Origin: Sphingomonas_Q fennica_A
GTDB lineage: Bacteria > Pseudomonadota > Alphaproteobacteria > Sphingomonadales > Sphingomonadaceae
Direction of reading: 5' to 3'
Length of the DNA: 64,000 nucleotides
NCBI GenBank assembly: GCA_036946415.1
Contig: JAQIJD010000002.1
Coordinates: forward strand, 1-64,000
Shown here: piece after piece, positions 32,336 to 40,846 of the stretch
How positions within the stretch are numbered: position 1 is the stretch's first letter
Layout of the letters: the number at the start of each line of letters is the position of its first letter
Made by a program: the position numbers and the translations under genes
Notes under the pieces: generated by a model
Database searches by the model: none
What the model saw: the letters and a program-made list of their open reading frames with translations, nothing else
What the model was told of the DNA's origin: nothing

Positions 32336-33550
32336 TCAGGCCGCCTTCTTCATCTCCATCCGGTCCCAGATCTCGACCAGCGCCTGCGTCAATTCGCGCA
32401 TCATCTCGGGCGAATGGCTGGGGCCGGGGGTGAAGCGCAGCCGCTCGGTGCCACGCGGGACGGTCGGATAATTGATCGGCTGCACGTAGACGCCATATTC
32501 GGCGAGCAGGATGTCGCTGACGCGCTTGGCCTTGACCGGATCGCCCACCATCAGCGGCACGATGTGGGTGGTGGACGCCATCACCGGCAGGCCGGCATCG
32601 GCGAACATATCCTTCAGCGTCTGGGCGGCGGCCTGCTGGCCCTCCCGCTCGATCGACGAGGATTTGAGGTGGCGGACGCTGGCGAGCGTGCCGGCGACCA
32701 GTACCGGCGACAGCGAGGTGGTGAAGATGAAGCCCGGCGCATAGCTGCGGATCACGTCCACCACGGTGCGGCTGGTGGCGATATAGCCGCCCATCACGCC
32801 GAACGCCTTGCCGAGCGTGCCTTCGATAATCGAGACGCGATCCGCGACGCCGTCGCGATCCGAGATGCCGCCGCCGCGCGGGCCGTACATGCCGACGGCG
32901 TGGACCTCGTCCAGATAGGTCAGCGCGTTATATTTGTCGGCGAGGTCGCAGATCGCGGCGATCGGTGCCACGTCCCCGTCCATCGAATAGACGCTCTCGA
33001 AGGCGATCAGCTTGGGCGTTTCGGGGTCCGCCGCCGCCAGCAGCTCTTCCAGATGCTCGACGTCGTTGTGGCGCCAGATGCGCTTCTCGCAGCCCGAATT
33101 GCGGATGCCCGCGATCATCGAGGCGTGGTTCAGCTCGTCCGAGAAGATGATGCAACCGGGCAGCAGCCGGCCGAGCGTGGAGAGGGTGGCGTCGTTGGAG
33201 ACGTAGCCCGAGGTGAAGAGGAGGGCGGCCTCCTTGCCGTGCAGGTCCGCCAGCTCGTTTTCGAGCTGGATGTGATAATGGGTGTTGCCGCCGATGTTGC
33301 GCGTGCCGCCGGCCCCGGCGCCCACGTCGTGCAGCGCCTCCTCCATCGCCGCCAGCACCTTGGGATGCTGGCCCATCGACAGATAGTCGTTCGAGCACCA
33401 GACGGTGATCGGCTTCGGGCCATTGTGGCCGGCGAAGCAGCGCGCATTAGGGAAGGCCCCCTTGTTGCGCAGGATATCGATGAACACCCGGTAGCGGCCT
33501 TCGGCATGAAGACGCTCGATCGCCTGGGTGAAGACGCGGCCGTAATCCAA
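32336..33550 (-). CDS. hemA: 5-aminolevulinate synthase
   Basis: The 404-residue PLP enzyme condenses glycine and succinyl-CoA to 5-aminolevulinate, the first step of tetrapyrrole synthesis in alphaproteobacteria. RYRVFIDILRNKGAFPNA at the start, the VWCSNDYLSMGQHP motif, DEVHAVGMYGPRG and the PLP lysine in EGTLGKAFGVMGGY are intact, as is the C-terminal TPGPSHS. The best start is the TTG at 33550, giving LDYGRVF with AGGGAA seven bases upstream. It lies alone, ending 13 bases from the convergent histidine kinase gene. Confidence 0.95.
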   Translation of the reverse strand: MDYGRVFTQAIERLHAEGRYRVFIDILRNKGAFPNARCFAGHNGPKPITVWCSNDYLSMGQHPKVLAAMEEALHDVGAGAGGTRNIGGNTHYHIQLENELADLHGKEAALLFTSGYVSNDATLSTLGRLLPGCIIFSDELNHASMIAGIRNSGCEKRIWRHNDVEHLEELLAAADPETPKLIAFESVYSMDGDVAPIAAICDLADKYNALTYLDEVHAVGMYGPRGGGISDRDGVADRVSIIEGTLGKAFGVMGGYIATSRTVVDVIRSYAPGFIFTTSLSPVLVAGTLASVRHLKSSSIEREGQQAAAQTLKDMFADAGLPVMASTTHIVPLMVGDPVKAKRVSDILLAEYGVYVQPINYPTVPRGTERLRFTPGPSHSPEMMRELTQALVEIWDRMEMKKAA

Positions 33551-33649
33551 TGGCTTTCCCTGTATCCTACGGGGGCTCGCGGACCCCTTACCCGTGCCGG
33601 CGCCCCGAGGCCAGCGCGAACGCATCGCAACTGTGATCGACCGGGGCGA

Positions 33650-34546
33650 TCAGCGCGGCGGCAGCAGCGTCATGGGATCGCGCGGGCGGCGGCCCTGGCG
33701 GATCTCGAAGTGCAATTGGGGTTCCGCCACGAAGCCGGTCTTGCCGGCGGTGCCGATCGGCTGGCCGCGCTTCACCGCCTGCCCGCGCGCGACGCGCATC
33801 GTGCCCAGGTGGCCGTAGGCGGTGAGCCAGCCATCGCCGTGGCGGATGAGGACGAGGTTGCCGTAGAGCGGGATGCCGGTGCCGGCATAAGCGACGGTGC
33901 CGTCCGCCGCCGCGCCGACCGGATCGCCCGCCTCCGCCGCGATGTTGACGCCGTCATTGCGGCGGCCGTCGGTTGCGGTGCCGTAGGGGACGAGGATGCG
34001 GCCGGCGAGCGGCCAGGCGAAGCGGCCTGCGAAGCCGGCGGGCGGGGCGACGGCGGCGGTGGCGGGTGCGGGGCGGGCGGGGGTGGCGACGGCGGGGCGG
34101 CCGCCCTTCGCCAGCGCCGGCTCGCCCCCGGAGGCGAGATCGCCGATGTCGATGCGGAAGGCGCGGGCGCGGGCCTCGATCGATCCGGCGGGCGGGGCCG
34201 GGATCAGCAGGCTCTGGCCGGTGCGGAGCAGGAAGGGCTCGCCAAGCCCGTTGGCGGCGATGATCCGCGCCCAGGGCACGCCGTAGCGGCGGGCGAGCGA
34301 CAGCCCCGTCTCGCCGGGGGCGACGGCGTGGACCTGCCCCTCCGGGATCGTCAGCCGCTGGCCGGTGCGGAGCGGATAGGGGGCGGTAAGGCCGTTGGCG
34401 GCGGCGATGGCGGCGGCGGGCACGCCGGTGCGCGCGGCGATCACCGCCAGCGTCTCGCCGGGGCGGACGGGGCGGATTTCGGCAGAGGCGGCGGTGGCGC
34501 CGATCAGCAGCAACAGGGCGGCGGCGGGGAGCGGGCCGCCCGCCAT
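33650..34546 (-). CDS. LysM/M23 (LytM) domain protein, NlpD-like
   Basis: The 298-residue exported protein has a signal peptide (1-22), two LysM peptidoglycan-binding repeats (about 24-70 and 72-117), a Pro/Ala linker, and a C-terminal LytM domain. The active-site pattern is degenerate: the usual H-x(3)-D reads NDGVN, while GHLG and LHFEIRQG remain. Loss of the first metal histidine is typical of NlpD/EnvC-type activators of cell-wall amidases rather than active peptidases. The location 43 bases downstream of surE recalls the surE-pcm-nlpD order of many proteobacteria, which supports that reading. Confidence 0.82.
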   Translation of the reverse strand: MAGGPLPAAALLLLIGATAASAEIRPVRPGETLAVIAARTGVPAAAIAAANGLTAPYPLRTGQRLTIPEGQVHAVAPGETGLSLARRYGVPWARIIAANGLGEPFLLRTGQSLLIPAPPAGSIEARARAFRIDIGDLASGGEPALAKGGRPAVATPARPAPATAAVAPPAGFAGRFAWPLAGRILVPYGTATDGRRNDGVNIAAEAGDPVGAAADGTVAYAGTGIPLYGNLVLIRHGDGWLTAYGHLGTMRVARGQAVKRGQPIGTAGKTGFVAEPQLHFEIRQGRRPRDPMTLLPPR

Positions 34547-34589
34547 CAGCCGGCCCGCCGCGTGGGAGCGGTGCCGGGGCGCGCCCGCA

Positions 34590-35357
34590 TCACCGATATG
34601 CCGCCGCCAGCGCGGCGCGCGAGGGGCCGTGCGTCATGTCGAGATGGAGGGGCGTGACCGAGACATAGCCCGCCGCCACCGCCTCGAGATCGGTATCGCC
34701 GTCGCCGCCGGCGGGGGCGGTGCCGGCGAGGCTGTACCAGAAATAGGGGAAGCCGCGCGGATCGGTGCGCGCATCTATCGCGAGGCGGCCATAGTCGCGC
34801 AGGCCCTGCCGCGTGACGCGGATGCCCTGCACCGCGTCCGCCGGACGCGCGGGGAAATTGACGTTGACGAGCGTGCGCGGCGCCCACGGCCCGGCGACGA
34901 GCGGGCGGAGGACGCGCTCGCCCCACGCCGCCGCCGCAGCGAAGGACACGTCGTCGCCGGGTGCGGCCCTGGCATAGACCTGGCTGAGCGCCACCGAGGG
35001 GATGCCCGCCAGCGCCCCTTCCATCGCCGCCGAGACGGTGCCCGAATAGCTGACGTCCTCGGCCAGATTGGCGCCGCGGTTGACGCCGGACAGGATCAGG
35101 TCGGGCCGCGCATCCGCCATCAGCCGGCCCAGCGCCATCATCACCGCATCGGTGGGCGTGCCCGAGACGGCGTGGCGGCGATCGCCCGCCGGGCGGACGC
35201 GCAACGGGCGGGTGAGCGTCAGCGAACGGCCGGTGCCCGATTGCTCCTCGGCCGGGGCGACCACCGTTACGTCGTCCGACAGCGCCGCCGCGATCCGTTC
35301 CAGCACCGCCATGCCGGGGGCGTGGATGCCATCGTCGTTGGTGACGAGGATGCGCAT
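34590..35357 (-). CDS. surE: 5'/3'-nucleotidase SurE
   Basis: The 255-residue metal-dependent survival protein hydrolyses nucleoside monophosphates. ILVTNDDGIHAPG supplies the metal-binding aspartates, and VAPAEEQSGTG, SGTPTDAV and SGVNRGANLAEDVSYSGTV are all present. ATG 35357 overlaps the serS stop by one base (TGATG), so it is translationally coupled to serS. The NlpD-like gene follows. The order serS-surE-nlpD on this strand is conserved among alphaproteobacteria. Confidence 0.95.
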   Translation of the reverse strand: MRILVTNDDGIHAPGMAVLERIAAALSDDVTVVAPAEEQSGTGRSLTLTRPLRVRPAGDRRHAVSGTPTDAVMMALGRLMADARPDLILSGVNRGANLAEDVSYSGTVSAAMEGALAGIPSVALSQVYARAAPGDDVSFAAAAAWGERVLRPLVAGPWAPRTLVNVNFPARPADAVQGIRVTRQGLRDYGRLAIDARTDPRGFPYFWYSLAGTAPAGGDGDTDLEAVAAGYVSVTPLHLDMTHGPSRAALAAAYR

Positions 35358-36631
35358 CAGGGGGCGATCGTGGCGAGGCCGCCGGTATAGGGCAGCAGCA
35401 CCTGCGGCACGCGCACCGATCCGTCCGCCTCCTGATAATTCTCCAATACCGCGACCAGCGTGCGGCCCACCGCCAGACCCGAGCCGTTGAGCGTATGGAC
35501 GAAGCGCGTGCCCTTGGCGCCGGCGGCGCGGGCTCGCGCATCCATCCGCCGCGCCTGGAAATCGCCGCAGTCCGAACAGGAGGAAATCTCGCGATAACGG
35601 CCCTGGCCCGGCAGCCACACCTCCAGATCGTAGGTGCGGCGTGCGGAGAAGCCCATATCCCCGGCGCACAGCAACATCCGCCGGTAGGGGAGGCCCAGCG
35701 CCTCCAATATGCCTTCGGCGCAGGCCGTCATCCGCTCATGCTCGGCCGCCGCCTGTTCGGGCGTGGCGATCGAGACCAGCTCGACCTTCTCGAACTGGTG
35801 CTGGCGGATCAGGCCGCGCGTGTCGCGCCCGGCGGCCCCGGCCTCGGCGCGGAAGCAGGGGGTGAGGGCGGCGAAGCGCAGCGGCAGCGTGGCTTCCTCC
35901 ACGATCCGTTCGCGGACGAGGTTGGTGAGCGACACTTCCGCTGTCGGGATCAGCCAGCGATCGTCGGTGGTGCGGAACAGATCGTCGGCGAATTTCGGCA
36001 GCTGGCCGGTGCCGAACAGCGCCTCCTCGCGCACCAGCAGCGGCGGGGCGACCTCCAGATAGCCGTTCGCCTCCGTCTGGCGATCGAGCATATATTGGCC
36101 GAGCGCGCGGTTGAGCCGCGCCGCGGGACCGCGTAGCGCCGCGAAGCGCGCACCGGATATGGTTGCCGCCGCCTCGAAATCGAGGCCGAGGGCGGGGCCG
36201 AAATCGGCATGGTCGCGGGGGGTGAAATCGAAGGTGCGGGGGGTGCCCCAGCGCTTCACCTCGACATTGCCGGTCTCGTCGGCGCCGTCGGGCACGTCGT
36301 CCGCCGGCAGGTTGGGGAGGGCGGCGAGCGCGGCGGCGAGCGTGGCCGAGACCTCGCGCTCCTCGGCTTCCAGCGCCGGCATGCGCACCTTGATCTCCGC
36401 CACCTCGGCGGTGAGTGTGGCGGCGGCCGCCTCGTCCTTCTGCGCCTTGGCCTGGCCGATGGCGCGCGACGCCTCGTTGCGGCGGGCCTGCGCCACCTGA
36501 AGCGCCTGCGCGATGGCGCGGCGTCGCTCGTCCAGCGCCAGCAGCGCGGGAGAGGCGGCCTCCGCCCCGCGGCGGGCGAGGGCGGCATCGAAAGCGGCGG
36601 GATCGGCGCGGAGGGAGCGGATGTCGTGCAT
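35357..36631 (-). CDS. serS: Seryl-tRNA synthetase
   Basis: The 424-residue class II synthetase has the N-terminal coiled-coil tRNA arm (about residues 30-110, rich in E, A, K) starting after MHDIRSLRADPAAFD. Motif 2 reads CFRAEAGAAGRDTRGLIRQH and motif 3 contains LNGSGLAVGRTLVAVLENY. CSDCGDFQARRM sits in its usual place. It charges tRNA-Ser and tRNA-Sec with serine. It leads the minus-strand group serS-surE-nlpD-like. Confidence 0.97.
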   Translation of the reverse strand: MHDIRSLRADPAAFDAALARRGAEAASPALLALDERRRAIAQALQVAQARRNEASRAIGQAKAQKDEAAAATLTAEVAEIKVRMPALEAEEREVSATLAAALAALPNLPADDVPDGADETGNVEVKRWGTPRTFDFTPRDHADFGPALGLDFEAAATISGARFAALRGPAARLNRALGQYMLDRQTEANGYLEVAPPLLVREEALFGTGQLPKFADDLFRTTDDRWLIPTAEVSLTNLVRERIVEEATLPLRFAALTPCFRAEAGAAGRDTRGLIRQHQFEKVELVSIATPEQAAAEHERMTACAEGILEALGLPYRRMLLCAGDMGFSARRTYDLEVWLPGQGRYREISSCSDCGDFQARRMDARARAAGAKGTRFVHTLNGSGLAVGRTLVAVLENYQEADGSVRVPQVLLPYTGGLATIAP

Positions 36632-36872
36632 GGCCCGCCGGCTATGACCGCGCCCGCGGGAGGCCGCAAGCGCAACCGGAACGCCCGACCCGCGTTGGCC
36701 GGGCTGTGACGAAGCGAGACGGACCTGCGACGGATGCCGCCAAGGGCGGTCGGGATTGCGGCCCGGCCACGCTTCGTCCCGCCGATCGCCCGCCCCGCCG
36801 CCGAAAAGGCGGACGCGGCGCGGATCGACCCCATATGCGTAACAAGTCTGGAACTGGAAGGAGTTGAAAACC

Positions 36873-37484
36873 ATGTCCATGCGCAACCTGATGATGCCCG
36901 CCGCCGCCGCCGCTGCGCTGTTCGCGGTGCCGCTGGCGGCCCAGACGACCGCCCCTGCGGGCGATCCTGCCGCAGCGCAGCCGGCGACCGGCGCCGCTCC
37001 TGCGGCCGGCGCCACCGCTGCCACCGGCGGCAAGGTCGCCGCCGGGCAGACCGTCAAGGACGTGAGCGGCGGCACCGTCGGCACCGTCGAGGCGGTGACC
37101 GGCGAGGTCGCGACCGTCAACACCGGTACGAACAAGGTGGGCGTGCCGCTCGCCTCCTTCGCGGTCGGCCCCGATGGCCCGGTGCTGGGCATGACCAAGG
37201 CCGAGCTGGATCAGGCCGCCTCCGGCGCCGCCGCCAACGCGCAGGCCGATCTCGCCTCGGCGCTGGTGACGGGCGCCGACGTGAAGGGCAGCGGTGGCGC
37301 CTCGGTCGGCAAGGTCTCGGCCGTGGAGGGCGAATTCGTGACGGTTGACACCGGTTCGGCCAAGGTCCGCCTGCCGAAGACCGCCTTCGCGAAAGGCCCG
37401 TCCGGCCTGATGATCGGCATGAGCGCCGCCGAGTTCGAGGCCGCCGCCAAGGGCGCCACCGCCTCCGCCTCCACCGGCAACTGA
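36873..37484 (+). CDS. Exported protein with two PRC-barrel-like repeats, function unknown
   Basis: The 203-residue product has a signal peptide (1-23, ending PLAAQ), an Ala/Pro-rich linker, and two related blocks. The first holds GGTVGTVEAVTGEVATVNTG and VGVPLASFAVGPDGPVLGMT; the second GGASVGKVSAVEGEFVTVDT and VRLPKTAFAKGPSGLMIGMS. This is an internal duplication of a small beta-rich unit resembling a PRC barrel. No catalytic residues are apparent. ATG 36873 has GGAAGGAG nine bases upstream; TTG 36864 is possible. The gene is transcribed away from serS and followed by a strong hairpin. Confidence 0.65.
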   Translation: MSMRNLMMPAAAAAALFAVPLAAQTTAPAGDPAAAQPATGAAPAAGATAATGGKVAAGQTVKDVSGGTVGTVEAVTGEVATVNTGTNKVGVPLASFAVGPDGPVLGMTKAELDQAASGAAANAQADLASALVTGADVKGSGGASVGKVSAVEGEFVTVDTGSAKVRLPKTAFAKGPSGLMIGMSAAEFEAAAKGATASASTGN

Positions 37485-37512
37485 TCCGTCCGCGATCCGC
37501 GCACGGCGCGAA

Positions 37513-37539
37513 CCGCCCCCGGCCGATGGCCGGGGGCGG
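37513..37539 (+). terminator. Strong hairpin after the exported repeat protein gene
   Basis: CCGCCCCCGGCC pairs perfectly with GGCCGGGGGCGG around a GAT loop, followed by ATTGT. The 12-pair GC stem 29 bases after the stop codon fits an intrinsic terminator with a weak U-tract. Confidence 0.6.
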
Positions 37540-37655
37540 ATTGTCCGCGCTTGTGCACCGGCTGACGGATTGGTAAAGGCGCCGCGGGGGCCGGAGCCTC
37601 GCTATCCGCACCGCCGTGGCGGCCGCGTCGCTCCCGGGTAAGGAGCGGTGTTTCG

Positions 37656-38117
37656 ATGGCGACGATGGCAATGACCGAGCCGCGCGACGGCAACGCGGCG
37701 ACCGACGATCTGATCGAGAGCGACTATCGGCCCCATGCGGACGAGCCTTTCATGGGCCCGCGCCAGCAGGCCTATTTCCGCGCCAAGCTGCGCGCCTGGA
37801 AGGATTCGATCCTGCGCGAGGCGCAGGGCACGCTCGTCCAGCTGCAAAGCGATTCGATGCGCGAGCCGGACGTGACCGACCGCGCTTCCAGCGAAACCGA
37901 CTGGTCGATCGAGCTGCGCACGCGCGACCGGCAGCGCAAGCTGATCGCCAAGATCGACGCGGCGCTGCGCCGCATCGACGAGGGCGAATATGGCTATTGC
38001 GAGGTGACGGGCGAGCCGATCTCGCTGGGCCGGCTGGAAGCCCGCCCGATCGCGACGATGACCGTCGAGGCGCAGGAGCGGCACGAGCGCAACGAGCGCA
38101 TCTCGCGCGAGGAATAG
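37656..38117 (+). CDS. dksA: RNA polymerase-binding protein DksA, zinc-less type
   Basis: The 153-residue protein has the coiled-coil that enters the RNA polymerase secondary channel, with the tip motif DVTDRAS (D-x-x-D-x-A) near residue 72. The globular domain has YGYCEVTGEPISLGRLEARP, then TMTVEA. Of the four zinc cysteines of E. coli DksA only the first remains (C115, T118, T136, A139), as in Pseudomonas DksA2 and most alphaproteobacterial DksA proteins. It works with ppGpp to tune rRNA and amino acid promoters. TAAGGAG lies upstream of the start. Confidence 0.93.
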   Translation: MATMAMTEPRDGNAATDDLIESDYRPHADEPFMGPRQQAYFRAKLRAWKDSILREAQGTLVQLQSDSMREPDVTDRASSETDWSIELRTRDRQRKLIAKIDAALRRIDEGEYGYCEVTGEPISLGRLEARPIATMTVEAQERHERNERISREE

Positions 38118-38300
38118 GGGCCGGACCGGGGCGTGCCCCCCGGCCCCGCGCCATACCGCTCGACGTCGGGCAGGCGCGTGCGGCCGCTGCCATGGCCCTC
38201 GCCGCCCGACTTTCCTCGGCAAGGGTCGTTCCCCGCCCCGCATTAACCCTTCGGTTACGACGATCCGATATCTCCGCCCGCAGGTTTCGAGGGAGACGAG

Positions 38301-38663
38301 GTGACCGTGGACGAGCAAACCGAGGCGAGCGCCCGTCGCGAGCCGCGCGACAGCCTGTTCATGTCCGCCATGATCGGCCCGGTCGGCGGGACGCCGGTAG
38401 CGGCGCGGGTCCGCAACCTTTCCGGCGGGGGTGTGCAGGTGGAGTGCACGCCGTCGTTCGCGACGGGCGATCCGGTGGAACTGGAATTGCGCGGCGTCGG
38501 CCGTGTGCGCGGGCACATCGCATGGAGCGCGCCGGGCGGCAAATATGGCATCGCCTTTGCCGAGCGCATCGATCCGAGCCTCGCCCGCCGCCCGCTGAAG
38601 GACACGCAGCAGCCGATGCTGGTGAAGGCGTCGACCAGCGTCTATCGGCCGCGGCTGCGGTAA
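38301..38663 (+). CDS. PilZ domain c-di-GMP receptor
   Basis: The 120-residue protein is essentially one PilZ domain. Its c-di-GMP-binding signature is present as RREPR near residue 12 and NLSGGGVQV near residue 40. GKYGIAFAERID is the usual third strand. Alone it would act as an adaptor or brake that binds the messenger. The GTG at 38301 has a GAGGGAGACGAG site upstream. TTAACCCTTCGG, 46 bases upstream, also occurs before the PYP-like gene. It follows dksA by 183 bases with a GC-rich hairpin between them, so it has its own promoter. Confidence 0.88.
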   Translation: MTVDEQTEASARREPRDSLFMSAMIGPVGGTPVAARVRNLSGGGVQVECTPSFATGDPVELELRGVGRVRGHIAWSAPGGKYGIAFAERIDPSLARRPLKDTQQPMLVKASTSVYRPRLR

Positions 38664-38678
38664 CGGTCGCGCGCCGCC

Positions 38679-39299
38679 TCAGCGCAACGCGCCTGCGATC
38701 AGGGTCGCGGCCAGCCCGAGCATTACCACGCCGACGATCGCGTCCAGCACCCGCCACGCCGCGGGGCGGGTGAACAGCGGCGCCAGCAGGCGCGCGCCGA
38801 ACCCCACCGTCGCGAACCAGACGAAACTGGCGCTGGCTGCCCCCGCCACGAACACGGGGCGGAGTGCCGGCGGCTGCGCCGATCCGGCGGCACCCATCAG
38901 CAGCACCGTATCCAGATAGACGTGCGGGTTAAGGAAGGTGAAGGCGGCGCAGGCGGCAAGCGCGCGGCCGAGCGTGAGGCCGGGGGCGTCGCCCGGCGCC
39001 ATCGCCGCGGGCGTCGCCATCCGCCGCAGCGCAGCGACGCCATACCAGCCGAGGAAGGCCGCGCCGGCCAGCGCCATCGCCATCGTCAGCCCCGGCACGG
39101 CGGCGATCAGCGCCCCCATGCCGCTGACGCCGGCGGCGATCAGCACCGCGTCGGCAAGACCGCAGAACAGCACGATCGGGCCGACATGCTCGCGGCGCAG
39201 CCCTTGCCGCAGCACGAACAGATTCTGTGCACCGATCGCCATGATGAGCGCGGCTGAGAGGAGGAAGCCTTTGAGGAAGGCAGGAAGCATCTGGGTCAT
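38679..39299 (-). CDS. LysE/ArgO family amino acid exporter
   Basis: The 206-residue membrane protein has six predicted helices. It starts FLKGFLLSAALIMAIGAQNLFVLRQGLRREHV, which holds the LysE/ArgO family signature, and a later FLNPHVYLDTVLLMG segment is also diagnostic. Such proteins export lysine and arginine or related basic amino acids. The gene is divergent from a LysR regulator of the ArgP/LysG group with about 72 bases between them, the classical exporter-regulator pair in which the basic amino acid activates export. Confidence 0.9.
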   Translation of the reverse strand: MTQMLPAFLKGFLLSAALIMAIGAQNLFVLRQGLRREHVGPIVLFCGLADAVLIAAGVSGMGALIAAVPGLTMAMALAGAAFLGWYGVAALRRMATPAAMAPGDAPGLTLGRALAACAAFTFLNPHVYLDTVLLMGAAGSAQPPALRPVFVAGAASASFVWFATVGFGARLLAPLFTRPAAWRVLDAIVGVVMLGLAATLIAGALR

Positions 39300-39351
39300 A
39301 GAGGCCTTATCGCCTCGCGATCCCATGAAGGAAAACTTGTTCTTCTTAACG

Positions 39352-39372
39352 TGATGAAGCATGACTTCATCA
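39352..39372. promoter_or_regulatory. Dyad TGATGAAG-CATGA-CTTCATCA between exporter and regulator
   Basis: Perfect eight-base half-sites are separated by five bases, directly at the LysR gene start. A second weaker dyad, GAAG-N11-CTTC, lies at about 39327-39346. LysR proteins bind such dyads (often with a T-N11-A core), so this is the likely operator for self-control and exporter activation. Confidence 0.5.
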
Positions 39373-40283
39373 TGCTCGACTATGCCGCGCTCGCCGCCGT
39401 TGCCGCCGTCGTGCGGGAGGGTTCGTTCGATCGGGCGGCGGCGGCGCTCGGCATCACGCCGTCCGCCATCTCGCAGCGCGTCCGCGGACTGGAGGAGCGG
39501 ATGGGCACGATCCTGATCGAACGGGGCCAGCCGTGCCGGGCGACCGCGACCGGCCATGCGCTGTGCGACCATTTCGATCGCGTGCGGCTGATGGAACAGG
39601 ATCTCGCCCCCGGCCTGCGCGGGATCGCGCAGGCGGACGGGGCGCTGCCGCGGGTTGCGATCGCGGTCAATTCCGACAGTCTGGCGACGTGGTTTCACGC
39701 GGCCGTCGCCGACTCCGGCATAACTGCCGACATCGTCCTGGAACTCGCGCTCGACGACGAGGCGCATACCGCCGATCGGCTGCGCCGGGGCGAGGTGCTG
39801 GCGGCGGTGAGCGCCGATCCCGCGCCGGTGCCCGGCTGCCGGACGATCGCGCTCGGCATGCTCGGCTATGCCGCCTGCGCCAGCCCGGCCTTCATCGCCC
39901 GGCATTTCCCGACGGGGGTGGATTCGGTGGCGCTGGCGCATGCCCCTTATCTTCGGTTCGACCGGCACGACATGTTGCAGGCACGCTGGGCGCAGGCGGC
40001 GCATGGTGCCGATCTGGCGGCGATCGCGCATCGCGTGCCGTCCACCCACGCCTTCCTCGATCTCGCGCTGGCCGGCCTCGGCTGGGGCTTGCAGCCGCTG
40101 CCCCTGGCGGAGGCCTGTCTGCGCGACGGCCGGCTCGTGGAACTGCCGCCGGCGCGGCGGATCGACGTGACGCTCTACTGGAAGGTCGCGCGATTGCAGG
40201 CGGGGGCGCTGGACCGGCTGACGCGGTCCGTGCGCGCGGCGGCGGCCCGCAGCCTGCGCCCGACGCCGGCGGACGACGCGTGA
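39372..40283 (+). CDS. argP: LysR-family regulator, ArgP/LysG type
   Basis: The product is 303 residues from ATG 39372 (309 from ATG 39354). The winged helix at the N-terminus includes VREGSFDRAAAALGITPSAI and SQRVRGLEERMG, characteristic of ArgP/LysG (ATIPD family), followed by RGQPCRAT and a two-lobed effector domain. It is expected to sense lysine or arginine and activate the divergent LysE-type exporter gene. The start at 39372 is preferred because it leaves the dyad in the leader and matches short family starts. No clear ribosome site favours either ATG. Confidence 0.85.
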   Translation: MLDYAALAAVAAVVREGSFDRAAAALGITPSAISQRVRGLEERMGTILIERGQPCRATATGHALCDHFDRVRLMEQDLAPGLRGIAQADGALPRVAIAVNSDSLATWFHAAVADSGITADIVLELALDDEAHTADRLRRGEVLAAVSADPAPVPGCRTIALGMLGYAACASPAFIARHFPTGVDSVALAHAPYLRFDRHDMLQARWAQAAHGADLAAIAHRVPSTHAFLDLALAGLGWGLQPLPLAEACLRDGRLVELPPARRIDVTLYWKVARLQAGALDRLTRSVRAAAARSLRPTPADDA

Positions 40284-40364
40284 CGACGGACGCGGGCATT
40301 CGGAGCGGTTGCGCCGATCACCGCCCGCCGGATAAGAAACCGCACAATCGTGAGGGGCCGGGCG

Positions 40365-40763
40365 ATGCGACGGACGACGCTTATCATGGCGCTGGCTCTG
40401 GCCTCCGCCGCACCTGCGGCAGCCGACGTCATCCTGCCCGGTACGCCGGTCGTGCCGATCCGGATCGATGCGGCGCAGGCGCGCCGGATGGAGCAAGCGG
40501 CGCGGGATGCGATGCCGGCGATCTTCGATCTGTCGCGCGCCGGACGGCCGGCCTATCTCGACGATGCCTATCGCGCGGCGGGGGCGAAGGGTATCGTCGC
40601 GATCGAGCGGATCGTGGCCGTGCGGGTCATCGGCTATCGGGCCTTCGTGCTGGTGGTCGCCGAACGTTATCAGTCGCCGCAGACGATCGGGGAGGCCTAC
40701 GTCTATATCCAGTGCCGGTTCGACGATGACGGCCGGGTGACGGGCATCGACATGGACATCTGA
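40365..40763 (+). CDS. Exported hypothetical protein
   Basis: The 132-residue product has a clear signal peptide (residues 1-21, ending PAAAD) and a small alpha/beta body with an AYRAAGAKGIVAIERIVAV segment and a YVYIQCRFDDDGRVTGIDMDI end. I do not recognise the family. ATG 40365 is preferred over GTG 40350 because GAGGGG lies seven bases upstream of it. It is followed after 83 bases by another exported orphan. Confidence 0.55.
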   Translation: MRRTTLIMALALASAAPAAADVILPGTPVVPIRIDAAQARRMEQAARDAMPAIFDLSRAGRPAYLDDAYRAAGAKGIVAIERIVAVRVIGYRAFVLVVAERYQSPQTIGEAYVYIQCRFDDDGRVTGIDMDI

Positions 40764-40846
40764 CCGGCGAGTGCGGCGACGCGCTGGCGGTCAGGACAAT
40801 TGGTCGGGTCACGGGCGCCCTCGGAATGGTGGAGGGGAGACGATCG

